64,000 nt of DNA, taken from assembly GCF_019320115.1 (NCBI RefSeq), contig NC_089591.1:19136502-19200501 (forward strand), written 5' to 3'. Positions 11,635-23,139 of the stretch are shown piece by piece. Every line of letters begins with the position of its first letter. The first letter of the stretch is position 1. Below the pieces are notes generated by a model. That model saw only the letters and a list, made by a program, of their open reading frames with translations. It was not told the DNA's origin and searched no databases. The translations under genes and the position numbers were made by a program. The stretch is from Miscanthus floridulus (taxonomy: Eukaryota; Streptophyta; Magnoliopsida; Poales; Poaceae).

Positions 11635-11686
11635 ATATCCAACACTTGTCACGCTAAACAATAAGACAAGCTACTACTCCCATATT

Positions 11687-11691
11687 GGGTC
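11687..11691. repeat. Target-site duplication GGGTC (left copy)
   Basis: GGGTC immediately left of the LTR start TGTTTACACC; the identical five bases follow the right LTR at 35304-35308. A matching 5-bp duplication is the integration footprint of the 23.6-kb element. Confidence 0.9.
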
Positions 11692-13474
11692 TGTTTACAC
11701 CAAAATTTGGAAGAAGAGTCGTAGGGACTTGAAAGCTCCCAAGATCATGTCATCAAGGAATCAATTGCGTGCAAATCAAAACTAGTTGATTCGGATACAA
11801 AAACTAGAATCAGCTTTCTTCATATAGTGCCAGTGGATAATGACAAAGGCTATGATTCGGCGCCAAGATGAAACATGCTGGACTCTACAAAAGGGAAAGA
11901 TTAGAGTCCAAGTTATCTTAAATTAGGAATGTTATCTTTAGGGTCAAAAATTGTGATGAGTCGTGCGCAGGTCTCGGGTATAAATATCAAGCCCCGGCTA
12001 TTGTAAAAGACAATCAATCAATCCAAATACAAGCCAATTACTTTTTCGGCTTCAGCCACCCCTTAGGAGTAGGAGTAGAGTAGATCTCGGTGAGTTCTTC
12101 AGCGAGTATGGCTGCATCAATCTGGTCAACCTCCACCGCTTGTCTGTAAGTACCATCATGGTTTATACCTCTGTTCGTATGGCTGCATTGATCGGGTCAA
12201 CCCCCACTGTGGCTCTAGTATAAGCTAGTTATCGACTCTTGTTTAATTCAAGTATGGCCTGTGTGATTCTGCCTCACACCCCACTGCTTGAATTAGATCA
12301 AGGTCAAGTTATCGGCTCTACCCTAGAATGGCAGTCTTTGGTAGATTCATTAAGTTACCGATATTACTTATTGCTTTCATTATTTATCTAATTACAACAA
12401 TATCACTCTACCCAATTGGGATTGATCTAGATCGGCCTTATATCTTGTTGAGCCCATCGTTTGCTAATCTGAACTGATCTAATCTACACCTTAAATGATG
12501 AGTTATGTTTTATCGGTTGTTTTATGTCAATCCTGATCATGCATAGCGTGTGGTTAAGGCGTGTTGCGTCTTGAGTAGATTTATTGGCTAACGAGAACCG
12601 TCCCATGGCCCGTTATCACGGCCAATGTGATTCTGCCTCACACCCCACTATTAGCACCGTGGAGTGGGGACCGTTATTTGGTAGATCTATTCCTGATAAG
12701 GCATGACTTTAATTATGCGCTATGCCTAAATCGGTTGTTTTAGCCGATATTGAGCACTTTCACGGACAGTTCGCATCACGAGACCGTTGAAGTAAAGATA
12801 GGTTGAAAAATATGTTAGCCCCATGATCTTATTATTGTATTACGGCCTGCATAATTTTGTCTCATGTCCCACTGATATTAGTAATGAGTTAGGGTCGTCG
12901 AGTCTATTGTTATTTCTACGGCCTACATGATTCTGCCTCATGCCCCACTGGTCATGGTGATAGATGAGATCTAACATGTTCATTAGATTTATCTTTATCA
13001 AATGGTTAAGTGGTGTTGAATTGTTTCTTTACATAAAAAGGGGTTCGGTTACTTGTAATCATTGGCTTGACATAAACCAATCATTGTTGATATCTTATTG
13101 CCATTGATTCATATTTGCTCAAACAATGATATTTATCCTGAATGATAACCGATTCTTCTTACACAACCCCATGAGCTTTAACCAATTTATTCTCATGAAT
13201 ATGCTGGAATCGACTATTAAGTCGATCTCCTTTCATATCGGCTCTCATAGCCGCACATTCGGGACTGTCTGGCAACACCGGCAAGTTCCGCCCTTAATTA
13301 CTAATGAACTTTCTCTCCTTGTCAATTGCAGGGTCAAATTGACTGGCACATCTTGGGAGGATCACATAGGATTGACCATCCCTGCACTGAAGCTAGGCAG
13401 ATCTGCTCCATCGAGCGAACCCTTCCAGCTTGCTGCATGTGTCCTCGGCATGGGATGAAAATTCTATGTCGACA
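11692..13474 (+). repeat. 5' LTR of the RT-less gypsy element
   Basis: Begins TGTTTACACCAAAATTTGG, ends AAATTCTATGTCGACA, and matches 33506-35303 along its whole length. It contains several short direct repeats of the form GGCCTGTGTGATTCTGCCTCA followed by CACCCCACT (about 12256, 12626, 12844, 12920). Relative to the right LTR it lacks an 18-bp duplication near GAGTCGTGCG. Confidence 0.92.
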
Positions 13475-13482
13475 CACGTTTC

Positions 13483-13494
13483 TAGCACACCTGG
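13483..13494 (+). other. Candidate primer-binding site of the RT-less gypsy element
   Basis: TAGCACACCTGG eight bases after the LTR end. If the A is a decayed G it would read TGGCACACC, a plausible tRNA 3'-end complement. The tRNA is not assignable with confidence. Confidence 0.35.
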
Positions 13495-13620
13495 TGGGAC
13501 CCCACAATCGTCATGGTAGTTCACAACAACGATGACATCCTTATGCTACTTTATGAAGATCTACTTGATGGAGATAAGGGTATCATCAGCTAAGCTATAG
13601 AAGAGTTTCAGAACAAATGT

Positions 13621-15512
13621 TTGTTGTCCTACACCAAAACGAATGACAACACAATTGTTCAAAAAATTCCACTACCAAGAGTTCTGTTACACGGGCAGAT
13701 GGACACAACTGAAGCTGAAGATAGGCATTTCTTTAAAGAAGTTGTGGACAAATCTATTCGTGATGCCATATCAAGCCATAACGAAGCTTTTGTGGACGTA
13801 TTCCATAACGCCTTGAAAGAGGCGATTCATGGATTTCTAGTTGGTCAAGGTGGATTGGCTTACTACAACATTCTAGATCCATCGACCCAAGGAACCAATC
13901 AAGTCAGTACCAGCCATCAAGAAGCAGCACCGGCTGGTAGTGGTGATGTCCAGATAGTTCAGGGTTCATCTGAACAAACTCAAGGAACTACTGCAAATCA
14001 AACACAGTACCATCCTGGACCACCAGTACAGCATGTGCAATAGCCAGTGGGGCAAAGTCAGAACTAGGTGATCAATTTTGGCACATCAGGCTACATACCA
14101 TTGTCAGCTCAAAAAATAGCACCATTAGTTCAAAGGATCCGTAGAGATATAGATCCTTATATCTATAATCAAAGACTTCAAGCAGCAAGCCAGCAAACGA
14201 CCCAGTAGATTGAGATTCCACAAGGGTATCACTATAGCATAGATTATAACACCCTCCATATGATGCCAAATCTAGGATATCAAGGCACACGGGATTTCAA
14301 TCCATAGATGGGTCAGCAGGTGTAGAGGAATCCAAATCCACAAGCTGATGAGTTGTTGCTGAGGGTGACTGAGATGATGAAGAATCAGTTCGATCTAAAG
14401 CCAAAAGGGCTGACCTTTTCGTACAAACGCTCATATCTAGAATGGTATGATTTGGTCACTCTTCCAACAAATTATAGGCTCCTAGAATTCGCTAAGTTCA
14501 CTGGCCAAGATAGTACAAGCATGATAGAACATATCAATCGGTATCTTACACAATTGGGTGAAGCATCAGTTGAGGATGCCCATCAAGTTCTTTTCTTCTC
14601 TTTGTCCTTATCAGGGCCAGCTTTCACTTGGTTTTCATCATTGCCAGTCAATTCCATTGCCAATTGGGCTAACCTGGAGAAGAAGTTTCATACATATTTT
14701 TACACTAGGACTAGAGAAAAGAAGATTACTGATCTGACAACTATAAAACAGAAGACTAATGAATCGGGCACTAAATTTCTTTAGAGGTTTTGAGAAACCA
14801 GGAACTTGTGCTTCTCCTTAAACTTGGCCGATGATCAACTAGTTGCTTTAGCTATTCAAAGAATGTTGCCGACGTGGAAAGAAAAACTGTTGGGACAAGA
14901 ATTTGACAACTTGGGACAATTGGCTCAATGAGTAGCAGCGCTTAATAGCCAATTCCAAAGTATGCGCATAGATACCCAGTTCTAGAAGAGTACCTCAGTA
15001 GCCAAAGCTTATGATCCATACTCAGTCGATGATGGCTATGAAGATGAAGAAGAAGAGGTTGCTGCAGCTGAATGGAATTGGGGCAAGAAGACAGTGATGG
15101 TGCCAAATCCTTGGGGAAGAGGAGTCGAGGAGAGCTATGATTTTGATGTCACCAAATTAGATAAACTCTTTGATTTCTTACTTGAGAAAGGGCAGATCAA
15201 GTTGCCTGATGGTCATGTCATGTTGCCCCCTGATCAGTTGAAGAATACAAAGTTCTACAAGTTCCATAATGCTACTTCTCATTCCACTAATGAATGCAGA
15301 ATCTTTAGGCAGCACATATAGAGAGCTATTCAACAGGGGAGGCTCAAATTTGATATGCCTCAAAAATGAAAGTCGATGATAATCCTTTCCCAGAAGATCA
15401 AAACATGGTTGATGCTGGGCTATTTAAAGGAAAAACCAAGGTCCTAATATCAACCAAATCAAAAGAAGCTAGAACAGTCGATCCCAAGATGCAAATATCG
15501 GCTGACGAGTAC
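13621..15512 (+). pseudogene. Gag of the RT-less gypsy element, N-terminal part (interrupted)
   Basis: The frame from about 13621 carries an N-terminal segment (KEVVDKSIRDAISSHNEAFV), a Gln/Thr-rich linker, and a Retrotrans_gag core at 14353-14784 (YLTQLGEASVEDAHQVLFFS, then GPAFTWFSSLP). This is followed by RMLPTWKEKLLGQEFDNLGQ and the conserved tail KLPDGHVMLPPDQLKNTKFY. At least eight TAG/TGA stops and one frameshift near 15365 are present. The TAG and TGA codons sit where CAG or CGA is expected. The frame stops at 15512 in ISADEY and resumes after the nested element at 28166. Confidence 0.8.
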
Positions 15513-15983
15513 TGTCGATGAAATATGGTCGGCAGTCTACCTAGGGGTATGCCCAAGGTAGTAGATTGTCGGCAAATAGATGCGCGAGCCACAAACAAGA
15601 TGGTGACGCAAGACAGACATGAGGTTTTATCCAGGTTTGGCCGCCAAGAAGGCGTAATACCTATGTCCTGCGTCTGATTGTATTGCTATATGTCAATGAG
15701 AGATGTTTTTTAGAGGGGTCCCCTGCCCGCCTTATATAGTCCGGGGGGCAGGGTTACAGATCTGGAAACTAATCCTAGTCAGTTACAATTGCCATAGGTG
15801 ACCGGATAAGGATTCCTATTCTAACTGACCAAGATCTTGCTTGATCGCCAAATCTGTCTTGACTCCTTGCGCGGTACTCTAAACAGGTTGGCCGGGCCGC
15901 GTGTCGTCTCTTGGTGGACCGGACCCACTGATCCGGGTTGGCCCAAGCTTAGCCATAAGGGTATAGGGGTTAATACCCCCACA
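15513..15983 (-). repeat. 3' LTR of the nested Tat element
   Basis: Same length and edges as 27695-28165, with about 30 substitutions, most of them transitions. Next to it on the element side is GTGCTCGGGGACTAGC (minus strand, 16001-15986), the purine-rich tract expected before a 3' LTR. Confidence 0.92.
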
Positions 15984-16521
15984 GCTAGTCCCCGAGCACC
16001 ATGTATTATGCTGCGACATGCCATTTTAACATTCTCCAAATAGTAAGGCTTAAGACCTTGACATCTCTGACCACCGTTGTCGCCGGAGAAGTAGGTTGTC
16101 TGAAGAATGTATGGTGCTCTTAAGAAAAAAGAAAAAGATTTCCGTCCTATGAAGTGTGCCCACTTGTATTTCTAAAAAAAATGTAAGTGAATCTTGAAGC
16201 GTAGCATCCTTGATCATCAGAGGCGTAGGGGTCAAAAAACAACCACATTCATTGCAAGGTGAAGTGTGCCCACTTAGTCCCCGAGCCTGGTAGTAGGTGA
16301 CGTAGGCACGTGTTGCCAGGGTCTAAAAAGAATTTCCACTGGAGTTAAGAATCCAATCGTCGTACAGGTGATACGAGATGCACCGGCAGGTGCATCGTAC
16401 CGATGTAGTCCCTGAGCTTGCTAGAAGGCGAAGTATGAGCCTTGTAGCAAGGTCTAAATAAATGTCTCTCAACTGTATGTGAGTACAAATCACATGTAGC
16501 CAAGGAGAGCGGTCTCCGAGC
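15984..16521 (-). other. 3' untranslated region of the nested Tat element
   Basis: No gene seen. It contains single copies of the AGTCCCCGAGC motif and the polypurine tract adjoining the LTR. Confidence 0.6.
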
Positions 16522-16661
16522 AGTGGTCGGGACAGTCCCCGAGCACATTAGTGGTCGGAGCAGTCCCCGAGCACGGTAGTGGTCGTAGCAGTCCCCGAGC
16601 ACGGTAGTGGTTGGAGCAGTCCTTGAGCACGGCAGTGGTCTAGACCATCCTTGAGCACAAG
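16522..16661 (+). repeat. Five 28-bp tandem repeats beside the 3' LTR
   Basis: Units start at 16522, 16550, 16578, 16606 and 16634; consensus AGTGGTCGGAGCAGTCCCCG followed by AGCACGGT. The core CAGTCCCCGAGCAC is nearly the reverse complement of the purine tract next to the 3' LTR (GTGCTCGGGGACTAGC). Degenerate extra copies occur at about 15988, 16276 and 16403. Confidence 0.9.
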
Positions 16662-16823
16662 ACATGCAGCAAAAAAACGAACGCTGCTTGTACTATTATT
16701 TGGTTTATTTATTTATCTTCTTATTCTGTCAAGTCCAATCGTACATGTCTGGTCAAAAAAGCAAACAGGTATAGCACGTCATACTGTCTTCTTGCCCTTT
16801 CTAGCAAACAATCGCTTCGCACC

Positions 16824-17010
16824 TATAAAGAGGTGCGTCAGTGTGGGCCCTCTCACACTAGCAACGAAGAGGCGTGTACACTGGTAATGAAGGGGTGCGT
16901 TTATTGGCGTAGATCTCGAGGTTGTGAAAACAACCATCTACGATGCGTGCGCACGTCTCCCAAGAATCTCAGGCAGACGAAACGATGGAACTCTTGGTTA
17001 TTTATAATAT
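16824..17010 (+). promoter_or_regulatory. Candidate promoter region of the antisense gene
   Basis: Two TATA-like sites precede the ATG at 17149: CTATAAAG at 16823-16830 and TTTATAATAT at 17001-17010. A CT-rich leader (CTTCTTCTTCCTCTTGCC) follows at about 17065. The second is about 140 bp from the ATG and looks better placed. Confidence 0.4.
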
Positions 17011-17148
17011 AGAACTGGTAAGTTACTTTTTACCGATCCCCATTACCATTCGCCGCCGCAGCCTTCTTCTTCCTCTTGCCAAACCCTATACCTCCAAAAT
17101 CACCAATCATCCCTCCACCGTATCCACCCCTTTAGCAAGGATAGATTA

Positions 17149-20100
17149 ATGGCGAAGAGAGTCATGGCGAAGGAGTGGTGGAAGTCTAGGAGCAATGAGC
17201 AGACCATCGAAGACCTAATCACCATGGGAGTGCTCCACAACAAGGCACTCGCGGGATGGCGCACGCCGGAAGGAGAAAGCTACCCCGATCCACAACTAGG
17301 TGAGATTGTGGTTTTCGAGGATTTCTTCAAGCGGGGTTTTGGGGTTCCAGTGCACCCTTTCCTTTAGGGGCTCTGTTTGTATTACAAGATTGGGATTTGC
17401 AATCTGCATCCCAACTCAATTCTTCTTGTCTCCACCTTCATCCATCTTTGCGAAGCATATGGTGGCTTCTAGCCCCATTTTGACCTCTTTCGCCATCTGT
17501 TCTGTCTGCGGAAAAAAGGAAGTGGCGGCTCGAAGATAGCCGGAGGTGTATACCTCAATCTACGTGATGGGATGAAGGCCTAGTACTTGCACTGCCCTTG
17601 GAATGCATCGCTGGACGACTGGTACAAGAAGTGGTTCTACATCCGTGAAGAGCCAAACACGATCACCCTGTGCGACGTGGGGTTCATTCTGGAGAAGAAA
17701 AACAGCTGGTCAGAGAAGCCCGAGCACTTGGAACAGATCACAGAACTGCTTGGGATGATCCCGTGGGGCAAACTGGATGAACCAAGCATGGTCGGGAACT
17801 TCATCAGCTGAAGGATCCAGCCCTGCCAGAGGAGGGTACATCCTGGCTATGAATACTAGGGTAGCACAGATCCAACAAGGACCAGGAAAGAGGCGCTTGA
17901 CAAGATAGAAATGAAAGCCAGGATTGGAGAGCTATTCAACTTAGCTAATCCGAATTATATCAGGTTAAGCGACATCGAGCACGCCTTTAAGCTAGCCCAA
18001 CCTCCCCCAAAGGTAAATTATGCTGCCTTGTACCTGTAGAGTTATGTTGTAATAAAAATTGACTGTGTTGTCACCTTTATGTTTCCCAAAGTAATGGTCA
18101 TGATAGGGTAGCAGTGTTCGTGTCTCCACCCCCTGGTGTCGATTGGCCGCAAGTTGCCGGCCCAACCACCTAGACCAGTGCTAGGGCTGAAGACGTTGAC
18201 TGGGCCGTACTCGAGGTTGGGGAGGAGGCAATGGCCAGGGCTGCTGGCAAGCGGCCGGTGGCCAACAAACATCGTCAAGCCATCTTCCCACTGTCGATGA
18301 TGAAACAGAGGATGTAGACATCTTCCAACTCATCCCTCAAAAGAGGAGAAGACAACTGGAGTCGACGGAGCAGGGTGGCTCCTCCGTGCCAGCGGGGATC
18401 ACATCACCGACCACTACAACGCAGAGGACAAGCGGCAAAGGGGTCGAGCACCAAGCCCCGGCACCGGTACTGGTCATGGAAAAAGACCCGGTGGCACCCG
18501 CCGAGCACGTGGAGCAAGCACGGACGAAGAGACGCTCCTTCGCCACGTCCTTCTATGCTTCCAAGCTGTAAGTATTTGTAACCTTGATGTAAGCTTACAA
18601 TTTGTGTTGGATACTGTTGTCTTTTGAACTTATCTCTGATATATTAGGTCGGCATCCACCGAAAATCCCAATCAGCTAGCCGGGTGCGGCATGGCTCTAC
18701 CAGCAATGGCGGAGGGAACTGCCCAGCAGCCGGCTATGGAGGAACCTATAGAAGAAAATCCACCGGAGCCTCAGCAGATGAGCGGCCAGACGATAGTCCC
18801 CGAGCAGCTAGTCGAGAAGAGAGCCAAGCCAAGTACAAGTGCTCCAAGCACTAACCCTACTGAGGGGGATACTTCAGCGCCAAGGGGATCAGACCAAGCT
18901 AAGGAGCAGTAGCCGGAGGTGGCATAGAGCATGCTTGCCGATGCTATGGCTCGTGGGAAAGCCATAGTGGTCGCAGAGACTACAAACTACAGACAAGCAC
19001 CGCTACCTGAACAAGAGGCCAAAGAGGACAAAGTAGAAGAGGTCTTGGGCCATCCCCAAGACAAGCGACAACATGTATATGTGTCGCGCTGGCGGAACGA
19101 CCAGTGGGTTATGCATGAGGAAATCCCAGAGGTTGAAGAGACCATGAAAGTTGAACGAGCGGCAAAACGTCTAGTGACAGAAGTCCAGGTATGTTTGGCT
19201 TGACCACTTGATCCTGCTATCTAGTCGAATTGTCTGACTTAGCTTTTTTGCATGTAGGACTTGATGAAGACCGCAAGGTACCGGAAAAAGTGTTTCGACC
19301 AGATCAAGGGAATCACAGCAAGCAATAGAGAACTGGCGGCCGAGGTGGAACGCTTGTGCCACCAACTTGAAGTCGCCGACTAGGAGAGGATGGAGCAAGA
19401 GGCACAGAACCAGAACCTGGTCATCTAGCTCAGTAACAAAGAGCAGGAAAAACAAGTAAGTTGTCATTTTATCACAACAAGTGCATGACATGTGTTGTTG
19501 CATAGTTGGTAGTAATGGCTGTAGTGCAGGTTTAGAAGCTAAAGTAGTCCGTCTCCAAGAGGAGAATAGCCATGTGGTCGTAGAGTGTGGTCGCCTAAAG
19601 GAAGACAACAAGAAACTAGCGCACGACCAGTCGCAACTCCAGGACTGCACAACCAAGATGAAGGAGGAACTGAAAAGTAAGCATTCCAGACCACCTTGCT
19701 CACTCTGTTGCTCACCTTATCCTGTCGTGGCATAACATTTTAATGTCTTGTGCGTGTTGCAGTTTTAAAAGTCAATGCCAAGAAGCATCTAGAAGCTATG
19801 ATGAAAGATCATGACGGATGGAAGGCGCGATGCCTAGAGATCACCGAGGATTGGGACACATGGAAGAACCAGTGCTAGGAGGTGGCAACTAGCATTTTGC
19901 CCGTCCTCGACCTTATCGACCCAGCGCTTACAGAAGAAGTGCCAAGGACGTCGCAGCTTGGACTGGTCCAAAGATGCTGAAAGGCGTGGGGATGGTTCCA
20001 AGAGTTCGTGAAGGAGGCGGGTGAGTACATAGGTGCACATGTGCTAAACATGGTGCGTGCCCACTACCCCCTGATCGATCTCAAGCGCCTGGAGGCTAGG

Positions 20101-20451
20101 TACCCGAAGGAGGTAGATCCAGATAAGGCCGAGGAGCTTCGGATGACCTAGCTAGACCTGTCTTCAAAGATAATTGGCGATATTAACCTATGTGGAGGTG
20201 GGGCAGCACCTGTACAGGGTACGCCATCAACAAGTCAGCTAGAAAGGCCATCAATTGCGAGCCAACCAGCGAAACATGCGGTCTCGACCAGCCAGGCATC
20301 GGTGGGGCCATCCTCTTCAGCTTGACCAGTACAAGAGTCCCCGAGACTCGAGCAGGATGTCAGGAGCAGCGAGCAACAGGTGCCATGTGCCCCGACCAGC
20401 CAATAGAATAGGCTAGAGCTGTGGAAGAAGGACATAGTTGTGTTATTGTAA
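17149..20451 (+). pseudogene. Six-exon antisense gene of the nested Tat element (Transposase_28-like)
   Basis: Runs opposite to gag-pol between integrase and 3' LTR. Exons by splice sites: 17149-18012, 18092-18567, 18648-19188, 19258-19455, 19530-19676, 19763-20451; the introns are GT-AG and about 68-86 bp. Exon 1 resembles the 'putative gypsy type transposon' domain (Pfam Transposase_28): GFGVPVHPFL, LCLYYKIGICNLHPNSILLV and LHCPWNASLDDWYKKWFYIR. Exon 2 is basic and Pro-rich (IPQKRRRQ); exons 3-5 are helical; exon 6 has WFQEFVKEAGEYIGAHVLNM. Exon 1 holds five stops, each TAG or TGA where CAG or CGA is expected. It converges on integrase with 480 bp between. Biochemical role unknown. Confidence 0.75.
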
Positions 20452-20932
20452 ACGTGGGCCTCTTTAGGCAAGCTTGTAATAACGTAACTGTATATCATCA
20501 TAAGCTTGTTTGTTTTGTATAAAACGTATTTAAGCTTGAAACTCATGTTGGTGTAACTAAGTGAGAATATGTAAATGTTCTGTTTAGTTGTACCATTTTA
20601 CTCAACACGTCATCCTAAAAGGTTTGTACGGCCCAAATTTGCCATGTGGTCGGAGTGTGAGGTGCGTGACCTATGCACACGTAGATGCGGACAAGTCAAA
20701 CTAGGGGGGACCTGCCGATCACCCATAGCGTAGAGAGCAGATCCCATGCACGTGTTGGGAGGAACCAGAGACAGGGCCTGCTCCAAAAACTCTAGAAGGA
20801 ATGGTGGTCGGCTTTGAGTGGCTAAGTTAGAATAACCGTAAAATTCGAAGTGACACATTAGAGTGGTCGGAGAAATCATAATAGCTTTATTGAATGAAAT
20901 CGAAAGTACAAGAGGAGTACATATCTTAGTAG

Positions 20933-22253
20933 TTAAGCATAGAAACGCCTAAGCTTATCAATGTGCCATGAATTGGGCACGTCCGTACCATCTAGGTGAG
21001 CTAACCTATAAGACATTGGTCATGTGACCTCCTTGATCATGAAGGGCCCTTCCCATGGAGTTGCGAGTTTATGGACACCAGCCTGATTCGTCTTCCACTT
21101 CAGGACCAGGTCCCCGACCACGAAGAACCGCTCTTTAACATTCTTGTTGTAGTACCTACGCAAGACAGCAAGGTATTTGGCTGTACGTACACAAGAATCG
21201 AGCCGCTTCTCTTTTGCACTATTCACTTCTAGCTCCCGCACTTCGTTGACCCTGCCTTCATCGAAGTTCTCGACCCGTGCTGATCTGAAAACTATATCTA
21301 TGAGGAGGACTACCTCAGCGCCGTAAACCACAAAATATGGGGAGACGCCGGTGTTACAACTGGGCTGAGTTCTGAGGCCCCAGACCACGGCTGGTAACTC
21401 TTTGAGCCATCTTCCGGGAGCTTTGTCGTTTTCTCTGTACATCCTCTTCTTCAATGTGTCCAAAATCATGCCATTTGCCCGCTCGACCTGTCCATTAGCT
21501 CTGGGGTGCGTCACCAAGACGTACTTTACTACTATGCTCCTTTCATCATAGAAGTCCCAAAAAGCGTTCCTAGTGAACTGAGTACCTAGATCAGTAATGA
21601 TACTATTGGGGTACGCCAAAATGGTGGATGACCTGGTCGAGGAACATAATAGCCTTTTCTGAGGATGCCTGTACCAGAGGCATGTATTCTATCAACTTAG
21701 AAAATTTGTCGATCAACACAAAGACACATGTGAATTTCCTAGGAGCCAATTTGAAGGGCCCGATCATATCCAGTCCCTAGCATGCAAAGGGCCAAGAGGC
21801 TAGTATTGTTTGGATCTCATGTGCTGGTATGTGGATTCGCTTGGCAAAGAACTGACAACCCTCATAGTGGCGAACTAGCTTCTCTGCATTAGCTACCGCT
21901 GACGGCCAATAGAACCCTGCTTGGAAAGCCTTGCCGACCAGCGTTCTTGAGGCTGTGTGGTTACCACAGGAGCTGGAGTGGATTTGATCCAGGAGATGCT
22001 CGCCATCTTCCTAGGTTATACACTTCATCAAGATTTCCTCCTTTGCGTTCTTGCGCCATAGCTTTCCATCGACAAGCAGATACTGCTTACTGCGACGCAT
22101 CAGGCGCTCGTTTTCTGTTCGATCAGTATAACCGCTACCATCTGTTAGGTACTTGATGAAAGGTATTCTCCAGTCGGGCTCATGAGTGGTCAGAGGTAGC
22201 TCGGTGGTGCTCGACGCCGGAACCGTAGCCACCAATTGCTTGTCTTGAGGCAT
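20933..22253 (-). pseudogene. Integrase of the nested Tat element
   Basis: The zinc domain reads CGNHTASRTLVGKAF...YWP...VRHYEGCQF: both His are present, but the first Cys of the CxxC pair is Tyr. The catalytic core has GLDMIGPFKLAP, IITDLGTQF (Asp) and HPRANGQVERANG (Glu). The long clean frame 21619-21020 runs through VGDLVLKWKTNQAG. The frame ends WHIDKLRRFYA with TAA at 20935-20933. A few stops make it inactive. Confidence 0.88.
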
Positions 22254-23139
22254 GTCGACTGTGGAATCTTCCTCTTCGATTAAAGGCGTGAGCAGGTCTT
22301 GGACGAATACGCCATGTGGGACTTTGGCTCAGGATGATCCTAACTTTGACAGTGCATCCGCTGCTTGATTTTTGTCCCGGATCACATGTGTGTACTCGAT
22401 GCCATAGAACTTGCCTTCCAACTTTCTGATCGATTTGCAGTATGCATCCATGTTTTCACTGGTCGTGTCCTAGTCCTTGTTGAGTTGGTTGATGACCAGA
22501 GCTGAGTCTCCATAGACATAGAGACGTTTAACACCGAGCTCGACCGCAATGCGCAAACCATGTAGGCATGCTTCGTACTCGGTGGCATTATTAGATGCTG
22601 GGAAATAAATCCTAAGGACATACCAAAGCTGCTCCTTGGATGGTGACACGAAAAGGACTCCTGCCCCTACGCCGTCGATGTTGAGAGAACCGTCAAAGTA
22701 CATCTTCCAATACTCGTCGGGCCCCTGAGAAGTAGGCGTGCTTAAGTCTGTCCACTCGATGATGAAATCGATGAGCGCCTAAGACTTGATTGTAGTACAG
22801 CTTGCGAATTCCAAGGAAAAGGACATCGCTCCATTGCCCACTTGACGATGCGCCCATTCGCATCCTTGTTGCTAATGATGTCTCGCAGAGGGTACTCAGT
22901 CATGACCACCACACGATATCTGTCGAAGTAATGTTTCAACTTTTGAGATGTTATCAGTATGGCGTAGATCAATTTCTAGATTTGTGGGTACCTAGTCTTG
23001 GATTCATTGAGCACCTCACTAATGAAATAGATTGGTTGATGTACCTTGTAGATGTGGTCGGGCTTGTCACGCTCGACCACCATGGCCATGGAGACCACTC
23101 AATTAGTAGCCGCAATGTAAAGCAGGAGTGTTTCGTCTT
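22254..23139 (-). pseudogene. RNase H of the nested Tat element
   Basis: Begins with the RT-connection segment (DETLLLYIAATN), then NESKTRYPQI and LKHYFDRYRVVVMTEYPL. The RNase H core is MYFDGSLNIDGVG (Asp), ATEYEACLHGL (Glu), YVYGDSALVINQLNKD (Asp) and DKNQAADALSKLG (Asp), so all four acidic residues are present. It would degrade RNA in the RNA-DNA hybrid. Stops (TAG, TGA) and a frame change separate the blocks. Confidence 0.85.

Noticed and set aside
16522..16661. 28-bp repeats as a CRISPR array
   Set aside because: Units are directly adjacent with no spacers, the context is a plant retroelement, and no cas genes exist.
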